Positions 19,186 to 27,870 of a DNA stretch of 35,741 bases are shown here, in pieces. Numbering within the stretch: the first letter of the stretch is position 1; each line of letters starts with the position of its first letter. The DNA is from Candidatus Omnitrophota bacterium (GTDB taxonomy: Bacteria > Omnitrophota > Gorgyraeia > Duberdicusellales > 4484-171): NCBI GenBank assembly GCA_028692655.1, contig JAQUWY010000003.1, forward strand, positions 55,070 through 90,810. Reading direction: 5' to 3'. A model generated the notes under the pieces. The model did not search any database, had not been told where the DNA came from, and saw only the letters and a program-made list of their open reading frames with translations. Made by a program: the position numbers and the translations under genes.

Positions 19186-20703
19186 TCAGCGGCTTGTATA
19201 AAAAAAGGGCTTGTGTTCCCTTAAAAAACCAACCAGTATCACAATAACTATAACCATCAAACAGAAGATAGGAAAAATTTCCCCATAAGCATTATAGAAG
19301 CTTCTCTGGCTGCTCAAAATGACATTGAAACTTCTCTGGCCCGAAAAGAAAATATCCTTGTTTCCATCCTTTAATTCTTCTATCTGGCCCCTAAAAGATA
19401 CTTGGGCACTTATTCCGGTATTTGAACTGCGGACAATCGATATCCTGTTTTCTACAGCCCTTAATGTCATAATGCTTAAGTGTTGGTTAGCCTCCGACTG
19501 GCTCCGGAACCAAGCATCATTAGTTATATTAACCAGAAAATCATTGTTTCTAGAAAAACGCCTTACCTGAAACGGAAATATATCTTCGAAACATATAAGC
19601 ACGGAAAAATGCTTCCCTTCATAAGTAAACTGAGTCAATTCGCTTCCAGGGGTTATGTCTCCCAAAGAATTCAACACTCCTATAAATTTAAGTAATTTCC
19701 TAAACGGTACATATTCTCCAAAAGGAACAAGCTTAACCTTATTATATAAGGTAAGGCACTCTCCCTTTTTATCTAAAAGCAGGGCTGTGTTGTAAAATTT
19801 ACCATCACGTTCGGTTACCGCTCCAACAAGCGTATTCCTGTTGATTTCACTAAAAAACCTCTTGAATTCAAAAAAATTATCTTCACTCACGATTGCCGGC
19901 CAGGCCGCTTCAGGAAAAATCACTAAAGAATCTTCATCGGTACTGGCTCCCAAGCTATTTATCCTTTTTAATACAAAGCCGAGGCTTGCTTCATTCCACT
20001 TCAGTTCCTGAATAATATTTGGCTGGATAACAGAAACTTTCAGGAAACCCTTACCGGAACTTTGGCTCTCTTGAGATAGAAAATCAGTTTGGCTCTTTTT
20101 AAGATATAAAAAAGAATAGGTAAAACAACTTAAGAAAATTATAACGATAAGCGCCAAGCTCCAAATAATTTTTCTTTTAGAATATTTATTTTTATGTTTA
20201 AGGCAATAGGCTATTTCAAAAAAAAGACAATTGACCATGACGATTAGAAAAGAAATGAATTTTTCTCCAAAAATATCGGCAATTTGAATAAGGTAGATGT
20301 TTTTGTACTGCGAATATCCTAAATTGGCCCAGCCAAAACCGCACCAGACGATTTCTTTTAGAAATTCTAATATAACCCACAAACACGGTATCGTAAGTAT
20401 AAATAGCTTATTGCTTAGATAGCGGCCCGACAGGAAAAACAACACATAATACAACGACAGATACGTAATCAAAACCACCAAGCCCAAAACAGTTACTCTG
20501 GATACCCAGAAAATAGAAACTCCATAATAGCAAACAGCAAAAATAAAACCGCAGGCTATTCCCTTTTGCCATCTGGAATTTTTAACTGCCCAGATTAAAA
20601 AAGTTAAAGAAAACCAAACCAAAAAAGATAGACTGTTAAAATTAAAAGAAAGGCCTGTGAGCAGGCCGCTTAGGGCAGAAAATAAAAAAATAATCATAAT
20701 CAA
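19186..20703 (-). CDS. lnt: Apolipoprotein N-acyltransferase
   Basis: Multi-TM N-terminus plus nitrilase domain with IFPEAAWP, YNKVKLVPFGEYVPFR, LICFEDIFP. Confidence 0.92.
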   Translation of the reverse strand: MIMIIFLFSALSGLLTGLSFNFNSLSFLVWFSLTFLIWAVKNSRWQKGIACGFIFAVCYYGVSIFWVSRVTVLGLVVLITYLSLYYVLFFLSGRYLSNKLFILTIPCLWVILEFLKEIVWCGFGWANLGYSQYKNIYLIQIADIFGEKFISFLIVMVNCLFFEIAYCLKHKNKYSKRKIIWSLALIVIIFLSCFTYSFLYLKKSQTDFLSQESQSSGKGFLKVSVIQPNIIQELKWNEASLGFVLKRINSLGASTDEDSLVIFPEAAWPAIVSEDNFFEFKRFFSEINRNTLVGAVTERDGKFYNTALLLDKKGECLTLYNKVKLVPFGEYVPFRKLLKFIGVLNSLGDITPGSELTQFTYEGKHFSVLICFEDIFPFQVRRFSRNNDFLVNITNDAWFRSQSEANQHLSIMTLRAVENRISIVRSSNTGISAQVSFRGQIEELKDGNKDIFFSGQRSFNVILSSQRSFYNAYGEIFPIFCLMVIVIVILVGFLREHKPFFYTSR

Positions 20704-20769
20704 TTCAAAGCTATTGCGTTGTAAAAGATAGGAATCTTTTTCGGAGAAATATTACCTTAAACTTATCGG

Positions 20770-23637
20770 CTATTTTCCGCAGCATTTCTTATACTTTTTA
20801 CCGCTTCCACACGGACAAGGCTCATTCCTACCGACCTTGCCCGATAAATTTTTTGAATTTGAAACCGGAGGCTGTTTGTCAGGCTCAGGCCTTGAAGTAC
20901 TTAAAGGAGTGTACTGCGAATGCACAAAGTTTTTAGGAGACTCAACGAAAACCCCTGCATCCTTTTTGGCGGCTTTTGTCTTTGTTTTAAAAATCAGATC
21001 CACAACACCATCTTTAACCGATCCTATCATCTCTTGGAAAGCAAGATAAGATTCTTTTTGATATTCAACCAGGGGATCAACGTGAGCATGAGCTCTCAAA
21101 TGAATCCCTTCCCGCAGATGATCCATAACCAGAAGCTGCTCTTTCCAACGGGAATCCACAACCCATAAGCTGGTCATTTTTTCCATATAACGCATGTTCT
21201 CCTGCCCAAATTCCGATTCTTTCTCTTTGTACGCTTCTTTAATCCTACTTTTTATGCTGGTTGTTATATCTTCCTGGCTATACCCTTCAAAGTCAGCTCC
21301 GGAAAACTCCAAGTTAAACTTTAGTTTAAGCCAATGCAGCAATCCAAACATATCCCTTTCATCCTGAAAATAAAGCGGGACGTTGTTGTCGATGACTTCT
21401 TCAATCATTGAAATAATTTCTTCACTTATATCACTGCTGTCCAGTATTTCTCTCCTTTGCCTGTAAATTACTTCTCTTTGTTTATTCATTATGTTGTCAT
21501 ATTGTAAGAGCTGCTTCCTTATTTCAAAATTATGCCCTTCAACTCTCTTCTGGGCAACAGCCAAAGAGTGATTAACAAGAGCGTGCTCTATGGGCTGATC
21601 CTCAGAAAACCCAAACCTATCCATAAGCCCGTAAATTCTTTCTGAACCGAACATCCTCATTAGATCGTCTTCGAGCGAAACGTAAAACCGTGACGAACCC
21701 GGGTCTCCCTGGCGTCCAGAACGCCCCCTGAGCTGATTATCGATTCGGCGGGCCTCATGGCGTTGAGTACCTATGATATGAAGCCCGCCAAGCCTCACAA
21801 CTTCATCGTGCTCTTGCTGGAATTTCTGTTTATGTTTATCCAGTAATTCTCCGTAATTCTGTTTGTAGGCCGGATCTGTGAATTCTATATTATTCCTATT
21901 CAAAATTTCCTTTATGAAATAATCAATATTACCGCCCAAAATAATATCTGTTCCCCGGCCAGCCATATTGGTGGCAATAGTAACCTGCGATAGCCTGCCG
22001 GCTTGAGCTATAATCTGCGCCTCCCTTTCATGATATTTAGCGTTTAAAACGTTATGAGGAATCCCTTTCTTGTTAAGAAGAAAAGACAAGCCTTCGGAGT
22101 CTTCGATAGAAGTTGTGCCGACTAAAACAGGTTGTTTTCTTTTATAAAATTCTTCTATCTCGTTTACAACAGCCGCAAATTTTCCTTTTTTGCTTTTGTA
22201 AATACGGTCAGGGTAATTCTTGCGTGTCAATGACCTATTGGTAGGCACGACTACAACATCCAAGCCGTAAATATGGCTGAACTCATTCACCTCAGTGTAA
22301 GCAGTACCAGTCATCCCGGCCAGCTTCTTGTACATCTTGAAATAGTTCTGCAAAGTTATTGTGGCCAGAGTCTGGCTCTCTTCCTGTATTTTTAAGCCCT
22401 CTTTAGCCTCTACTGCCTGATGAAGTCCGTCTGACCAGCGCCGGCCAGGCATAAGCCTGCCGGTAAATTCATCAACAATGAGAACTTTACCATCTCTGGC
22501 TATATACTCTTTATCTTTTCCAAAAAGATAGTGCGCCCTTAAGCCCTGAGTGAGGTAATGAAGCCAAGGATTAGAGAACTTATCGGGAGACTCATCAGAA
22601 AGGCTGCTAACCCCAAGAAGCTTTTCGCTTTTCTTTTCTCCCCGGGGGGTAAGATAAGCATTGTGGGTTTTCTCTTCTATGATGGCATCGTAACTTTCTT
22701 CTAACTCTGACGGAGGCACCTTTGCCTGACTGCCATCAATACTCTTAACAGTAATGGTACCGTCCTTATTATCAAAACTCTGTATAATAACCTTTGCTTT
22801 AATCTGCCTTATTACTTTATCGGCTAAATAATATTTTTTTATATAACTTTCAGCCGGGCCAGAAATGATCAAGGGGGTTCTGGCCTCGTCAATTAATATT
22901 GAATCAACCTCGTCAACTATGGCATAGAAATGCCCTCTTTGGACCATTTCCTCAGAGGTATTAACCATATTGTCCCGCAGGTAGTCGAACCCAAACTCGT
23001 TGTTAGTCCCATAGACTATATCGCAGGAATAAGCGGCTTTTCTATCGGGTTTATTCATATCCTGCTGTATAACGCCACAGGAAAAACCCAGCAACTCATA
23101 TATCGGGCTCATCCATTCCATATCTCTTTTTGCCAGATAATCGTTAACGGTTACGACATGCACGCCCCCGCCAACCAAAGCGTTCAAAGAAGCAGCTAAA
23201 GTTGCAACAAGAGTTTTTCCCTCTCCGGTAACCATCTCGGCTATCTTGTTTTTATGAAGGACTATGCCGCCAAGAAGCTGGACATCGAAGTGACGCATTT
23301 TGACCGTCCTTTTGGCAGCCTCCCTCACCAAAGCAAAATAAAAAGGCAGAATATCATCCAAAACCAAATCCACCGTCTCTCTATATTTAGTTTCATCCGC
23401 GAATTCGGTTTTTTCCCGGATAATTTTTCTGAACTCTGCAGTCTTTTCTTTAAAAAAAGAATCCGGCACTCCGGCCATCTCCTTCTCTAAGGCGTTTATT
23501 TTCCCTACCAGCGGAACTAAAGAAGCTATCTCCTTTAAGGAAGGAGCGGGAGTCTCTTTGTTTAAATGGACATTCACCGGCCCTGGCACCCTGCGTATAG
23601 CTCTTTTGCAATTATTTAGGATTATTTTTTTAAACAT
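20770..23637 (-). CDS. secA: Preprotein translocase subunit SecA
   Basis: MVTGEGKTLVATLAASLNAL, VDEVDSILIDEARTPLIISG, ATNMAGRGTDIILGG, C-terminal SEC-C zinc motif PCPCGSGKKYKKCC. Confidence 0.98.
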   Translation of the reverse strand: MFKKIILNNCKRAIRRVPGPVNVHLNKETPAPSLKEIASLVPLVGKINALEKEMAGVPDSFFKEKTAEFRKIIREKTEFADETKYRETVDLVLDDILPFYFALVREAAKRTVKMRHFDVQLLGGIVLHKNKIAEMVTGEGKTLVATLAASLNALVGGGVHVVTVNDYLAKRDMEWMSPIYELLGFSCGVIQQDMNKPDRKAAYSCDIVYGTNNEFGFDYLRDNMVNTSEEMVQRGHFYAIVDEVDSILIDEARTPLIISGPAESYIKKYYLADKVIRQIKAKVIIQSFDNKDGTITVKSIDGSQAKVPPSELEESYDAIIEEKTHNAYLTPRGEKKSEKLLGVSSLSDESPDKFSNPWLHYLTQGLRAHYLFGKDKEYIARDGKVLIVDEFTGRLMPGRRWSDGLHQAVEAKEGLKIQEESQTLATITLQNYFKMYKKLAGMTGTAYTEVNEFSHIYGLDVVVVPTNRSLTRKNYPDRIYKSKKGKFAAVVNEIEEFYKRKQPVLVGTTSIEDSEGLSFLLNKKGIPHNVLNAKYHEREAQIIAQAGRLSQVTIATNMAGRGTDIILGGNIDYFIKEILNRNNIEFTDPAYKQNYGELLDKHKQKFQQEHDEVVRLGGLHIIGTQRHEARRIDNQLRGRSGRQGDPGSSRFYVSLEDDLMRMFGSERIYGLMDRFGFSEDQPIEHALVNHSLAVAQKRVEGHNFEIRKQLLQYDNIMNKQREVIYRQRREILDSSDISEEIISMIEEVIDNNVPLYFQDERDMFGLLHWLKLKFNLEFSGADFEGYSQEDITTSIKSRIKEAYKEKESEFGQENMRYMEKMTSLWVVDSRWKEQLLVMDHLREGIHLRAHAHVDPLVEYQKESYLAFQEMIGSVKDGVVDLIFKTKTKAAKKDAGVFVESPKNFVHSQYTPLSTSRPEPDKQPPVSNSKNLSGKVGRNEPCPCGSGKKYKKCCGK

Positions 23638-23645
23638 ATTTGGGA

Positions 23646-24734
23646 TTAAACACCTTTTTCATAATTTAAGTATGCATACATAAAGGCATCGAGCTTTCCG
23701 TCTAAAACCGCCCGGGCATCATGAACCTCTAAATTCGTGCGGTGGTCTTTAACTAAAAGATAAGGGTGCAAAACATACGACCTTATCTGTGATCCCCATT
23801 CTATTCTTTGTTTCTGGCCGGACATTTTTTCAAGCTCTGTCTTGTTCTCTTTTTCTTTTAGTTCATACAGCTTAGCTTTCAAAATTTTTATAGCTGACTG
23901 TCTATTTTGATGCTGAGAGCGCTCATTCTGACAGGCAACCACTATGCCGCTGGGCATATGTGTGATGCGCACTGCCGAATCAGTCACGTTAACATGCTGG
24001 CCGCCGGCACCGGAAGACCTGTATGTGTCTATACGAAGATCCTCGGGCTTTATTCCTATTTCTATATCTTCTTTTATCTCCGGCAAAATATCCACCGAAG
24101 CGAAAGATGTATGCCTGCGCTTATTGGCATCAAAAGGAGAAATCCTAACCAGCCTGTGAACACCCCTCTCAGAACGCAGCAATCCGTAAGCCCTGGGGCC
24201 TTGTATAAAAAAAGTTATACTTTTTATACCGGCCTCTTCACCTCTTAATTCATTTAATACATTGAGTTTAAATTTTTTGTCTTCCGCCCACCTGTAATAC
24301 ATCCTAAAAATCATTGAGGCCCAGTCACAAGCCTCTGTGCCGCCGGCACCGGAATTTATTTCTACGATAGCGTTGGCTTTATCGAATTTTCCCGAAAAAA
24401 GAATCTCCAGGCGTAATGCCTTGCACTCGCCATCTAAAACTTCTATCTCTTTTAAAATATCTTTCTCAATACCGGGCTCATAAACAGCAAGGAACTCTCT
24501 TAAATTATCCAGCCTTTGATTCAAGTTTTCCCAGCGATCAGCATCATTTTTCAAATATTTAAGTTCCTCAACCACGCTTGCGGCAGATTTAGAATTATCC
24601 CAAAACCCGGGTTGAGACATTTTTATTTGCAAAGAAGAAATCGCTTCTTTTTTTTTATCAATTTTAAGAAGGCCTTTGATGCTGGCAACTTCCATATTTA
24701 ATTTATCTATTTGTTTTTCAATCTCTTGTAACAT
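23646..24734 (-). CDS. prfB: Peptide chain release factor 2 (start approximate)
   Basis: SGAGGQHVNVTDSAVRITHMPSG GGQ motif; RYTHTSF-like RRHTSFASVDILPE; no frameshift needed. Confidence 0.94.
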   Translation of the reverse strand: MLQEIEKQIDKLNMEVASIKGLLKIDKKKEAISSLQIKMSQPGFWDNSKSAASVVEELKYLKNDADRWENLNQRLDNLREFLAVYEPGIEKDILKEIEVLDGECKALRLEILFSGKFDKANAIVEINSGAGGTEACDWASMIFRMYYRWAEDKKFKLNVLNELRGEEAGIKSITFFIQGPRAYGLLRSERGVHRLVRISPFDANKRRHTSFASVDILPEIKEDIEIGIKPEDLRIDTYRSSGAGGQHVNVTDSAVRITHMPSGIVVACQNERSQHQNRQSAIKILKAKLYELKEKENKTELEKMSGQKQRIEWGSQIRSYVLHPYLLVKDHRTNLEVHDARAVLDGKLDAFMYAYLNYEKGV

Positions 24735-24793
24735 ATTTTTAAATATACCGGTGGGATTTGATAAAATCCGAAAATTATACAAACTTAGAGGTT

Positions 24794-25888
24794 TTACAGC
24801 AGTCCCCGGTTACGCAACTCCATTTCCAATTCCTCTTTGTTGTCAGAAAATTCTATAGCTTTAGCGGCAGAGACCTTACCGGCTTCAACCAATTCCAGCA
24901 GGCATTGGTGAAAACTTTTCATGCCATAATGGCCTCCGGAAGAAATATATTTAGGTATCTCCCAAATTTTATTTTCCCTTATTAGGCGCGATACAGAAGG
25001 GCTCAAAGTCATAACCTCATAAGCCGGCACCAACCCTGGATGATCTGAACGGGGAAGCAATCTCTGCGATAAGACTCCTTTGAGAAGAAAAGAAAGCTGG
25101 TTCATAATAAAATCCTGCTGGTGAGGATGAAAAAAATTCACGATTCTTTCTATAGTGGATGTAGCATTAACCGTATGCAGTGTAGAGAAAACTAACACCC
25201 CGGTTTCAGCGGCAGTTATCGCTGCATGGCAAGTCTCAGCGTCAAGAATATTACCTATATACATAACGTCCGGGGAATGCAAAGCAAATTGACGCAAGGC
25301 ATCACCGTAACTTTCAACATCATCGCCTATCTCCCGTTGGTTGATAACAGCTGTGTCATCAACAAAAGTAAATTCTATCGGTTCCTCAATAGTCAAAATG
25401 TGGCGGCCAAACTGGCTGTTAATGTACTGGATCATGCTTGCTATAGTCGTAGACTTACCGCTGCCGGTTATCCCGGTCAAAAGGATCATGCCCCTTCTCT
25501 CATGACAAAACTTCTCTAATACTTCTGCCGGCAGGGATAAATCGGTAAAAGAAGGGATTCGCAAGTCAATCTTCCTAACCACAACCGCGGGCGTGCCTCT
25601 CTGGTAAAAAGCCCCCAGGCGAAACCGCCAAAAATCTTTATACCAATAGGTAAATTCACACCCCCTATGGACTTTAAGCTTCTCCCGGACACGTTCAGGC
25701 ATTACGTCTTTAATGATAGCTGTTATTTCTTCAAAGGTAAACTTATGATCCTTGATTATCTCAACCTCTGAATTGACTCTGCCCCTTAAAGGGCCGTTAA
25801 CCCTTATAAAGGCATCTGTAATATCCTTTTCGATCATTGTATCCAGAATTTCATTGAATTTCACTTCTACCTCCTTGCTAAAAGACAA
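24794..25888 (-). CDS. PilT/PilU-like type IV pilus ATPase with divergent Walker B
   Basis: GITGSGKSTTIASMI Walker A, LTIEEPIEF Asp-box region, AAETGVLVFSTLHTVNA; PDVMYIGNILDAET replaces the expected PDVILVGEMRDLET. Confidence 0.88.
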   Translation of the reverse strand: MSFSKEVEVKFNEILDTMIEKDITDAFIRVNGPLRGRVNSEVEIIKDHKFTFEEITAIIKDVMPERVREKLKVHRGCEFTYWYKDFWRFRLGAFYQRGTPAVVVRKIDLRIPSFTDLSLPAEVLEKFCHERRGMILLTGITGSGKSTTIASMIQYINSQFGRHILTIEEPIEFTFVDDTAVINQREIGDDVESYGDALRQFALHSPDVMYIGNILDAETCHAAITAAETGVLVFSTLHTVNATSTIERIVNFFHPHQQDFIMNQLSFLLKGVLSQRLLPRSDHPGLVPAYEVMTLSPSVSRLIRENKIWEIPKYISSGGHYGMKSFHQCLLELVEAGKVSAAKAIEFSDNKEELEMELRNRGLL

Positions 25889-25906
25889 GTTCTATGCAGC
25901 TTTTGT

Positions 25907-26176
25907 TTATTTTATCACATCTTTAATCTTTTTCTCAAAATTTATTAAATTTTCCTTCAACCCAGAACCTAAGCTATAACCTCCAAAATCACGGGAACTC
26001 TTTATAACCCTGTGGCATGGTATAAAAAAAGGGTAGGGGTTTTTTTTGATAGCCCCGGCGGCTGCACGCCAAGCCCTAGGCCTGCCGGCTTTTTTAGCTA
26101 CCCATTTATAACTGCGCAACTCTCCAAAAGGGATCTTTGCAACAACCCTTAATACCTTTTTCTCAAAATCAGTCAT
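25907..26176 (-). CDS. Methylated-DNA--protein cysteine methyltransferase domain (single-domain)
   Basis: IPFGELRSYKWVAKKAGRPRAWRAAAGAIKKNPYPFFIPCHRVIKSS with intact PCHRV. Confidence 0.9.
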   Translation of the reverse strand: MTDFEKKVLRVVAKIPFGELRSYKWVAKKAGRPRAWRAAAGAIKKNPYPFFIPCHRVIKSSRDFGGYSLGSGLKENLINFEKKIKDVIK

Positions 26177-26200
26177 ATCTTGTATTATTCGAAAGTTATG

Positions 26201-26228
26201 TTTACAGTCTACTCTATAACCGTATCAT
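26201..26228 (+). promoter_or_regulatory. Candidate plus-strand promoter TTTACA-N16-TATCAT in the ogt-uvrC gap
   Basis: Hexamers read directly; no plus-strand ORF downstream. Confidence 0.4.
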
Positions 26229-26234
26229 TTATCG

Positions 26235-26541
26235 TTGAAGGGTTGCGTAGCTGGAAACGGCTGTCGTTAAACGTCAATCGCCTCTATTCATAAGCTTTTA
26301 TTAACGCAGCCGGCAAACGAATAACTTGTACGAGTTACGCAACCGTATACCGTTCGCCTTTACACAAAATATGTAAACACATCTCTACAATTTTACACAT
26401 CTTTTATTTTTATATGTTAAATCCGGGTTTGAGTTTCAGCCCCAATGAAGCCTCTCATGCTTCTTGGATTTTAGCCCGGTGTTTTAGCAAAGTAAAATCA
26501 AGCGGCACTACATATACCGCGGCCTTAAAGCTGCGGTTTTT
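26235..26541 (+). ncRNA. Candidate structured noncoding RNA (unassigned family)
   Basis: Nested inverted repeats 26241-26252/26333-26344 and 26258-26270/26301-26312; second stem-loop 26423-26479; terminator-like hairpin 26516-26541. Confidence 0.35.
26516..26541 (+). terminator. Terminator-like hairpin accgcggc-cttaaa-gctgcggt followed by TTTT
   Basis: 8-bp stem with one G-U, 6-nt loop, short T run on the plus strand. Confidence 0.45.
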
Positions 26542-26573
26542 GCGCCGCAAATGCATAAAACAACTTGAATATG

Positions 26574-27794
26574 CTATTTTTTAAAAAATCGCTTCTTCCG
26601 GCGCAAAAGTTGATACGAGTGAGCAAATCTATGGGCTTCATCGCGAACCCTTTGGATTAAATGTAAACAAGGCTCATCTCTCGGTATAGATAAAGCCTGG
26701 CGGCTGTTAGGAAACCACACCTGTTCCTTCCCCTTAGCAAGGCCTACAACAGAAGTTTTTACTCCCAACCCCTGCAAAACGCTGTGAGCCCTGTCAACAT
26801 GGCCTTTTCCCCCGTCTATTATTATTAAATCCGGCATGCCTAAGCGCTCCTTTAAAACACGAAGATATCTCCTTCTTACAACCTCTTCTATCATGGCATA
26901 ATCGTCCTGGCCCCTGACGCTTTTTATAAGAAATCTTCTGTATCTCTTCTTGTCAGGAAAACCATCAAAAAAAACCACCAATGACCCCACAGCGTCATAT
27001 CTGCCTAAAGAGGAAATGTCAAAAGCCTCTATGGCCAGAGGAAGACGGGATAAATGTAAGGTTTCCTTAAGAGAAATTATCTCATGCGGCTTAGGACTGC
27101 CCTCATAAAGGTCATTTATCGCCATAATCCTATTCCTTACAACCACAGCTTTTTCAAAATCTTTTCGGGCAGAAAACTCTTCCATTATAGCATTTAAAGA
27201 CCTAATTATTTTTTTTCTCTCTCCCTTTAAAATCTGGACCACCTCTCTTACAAAAGCTGCATATTCACCGCAAGAAATATCTCCTAAACAGGGGCCGGGA
27301 CAAAGCCTAAGATGATAAAACAGGCAAGGCTTCTTAGGCATACGCCTGCAGGAACGATAAGGAAAAATCCGCCTTATTAAATTGAGGGCAGACTTAAGAA
27401 CCGCTGCCCTGGGATAAGGGCCAAAAAAACGACTATTGCTTTTTGTTTTCGAACGGGAAATGAAAATTCTCGGGAAAGGCTCATTGGTTATTTCAACATA
27501 AGGATAACTTTTCCCGTCACGAAGAGCTATGTTATGATAGGGTTTCTTTTCCTTTATAAGAGCAGCTTCCAATATCAATGCCTGCTCAGGATTCAAGCAT
27601 TCTATAAAATCTACAAAAGCGACTTTCCTGGAAAAAATATCAGCCTTGTCCGATGACTTAGCAAAGAAATGACTGGCAACTCTTTTACGAATGTCAGTAG
27701 CTTTCCCTATATAAATTACCTTTCCTTTGGCCGTTTTCATGATATAAACACCGCAAGTTGAAGGCAACTTTTTTATTATTTCTTTTATGGCCAT
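26574..27794 (-). CDS. uvrC: Excinuclease ABC subunit C lacking the C-terminal HhH domain; start set at MAIKEIIKKLP
   Basis: STCGVYIMKTAKGKVIYIGKATDIRKRV GIY-YIG, UVR motif, AFDISSLGRYDAVGS, IIIDGGKGH, DEAHRFA. Confidence 0.94.
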   Translation of the reverse strand: MAIKEIIKKLPSTCGVYIMKTAKGKVIYIGKATDIRKRVASHFFAKSSDKADIFSRKVAFVDFIECLNPEQALILEAALIKEKKPYHNIALRDGKSYPYVEITNEPFPRIFISRSKTKSNSRFFGPYPRAAVLKSALNLIRRIFPYRSCRRMPKKPCLFYHLRLCPGPCLGDISCGEYAAFVREVVQILKGERKKIIRSLNAIMEEFSARKDFEKAVVVRNRIMAINDLYEGSPKPHEIISLKETLHLSRLPLAIEAFDISSLGRYDAVGSLVVFFDGFPDKKRYRRFLIKSVRGQDDYAMIEEVVRRRYLRVLKERLGMPDLIIIDGGKGHVDRAHSVLQGLGVKTSVVGLAKGKEQVWFPNSRQALSIPRDEPCLHLIQRVRDEAHRFAHSYQLLRRKKRFFKK

Positions 27795-27870
27795 GTTTAT
27801 TTCCAAGCCAAATCTTACAACTGCATAAACCGCAGCATCTGGCCTTTCGGGATAAATATTTTCTGCTTGT

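Noticed and set aside
24640-24734. Programmed +1 frameshift in prfB
   Set aside because: The region equivalent to the E. coli RF2 shift site (KGLLKIDKKKE) is continuous in one frame; no in-frame UGA is present.
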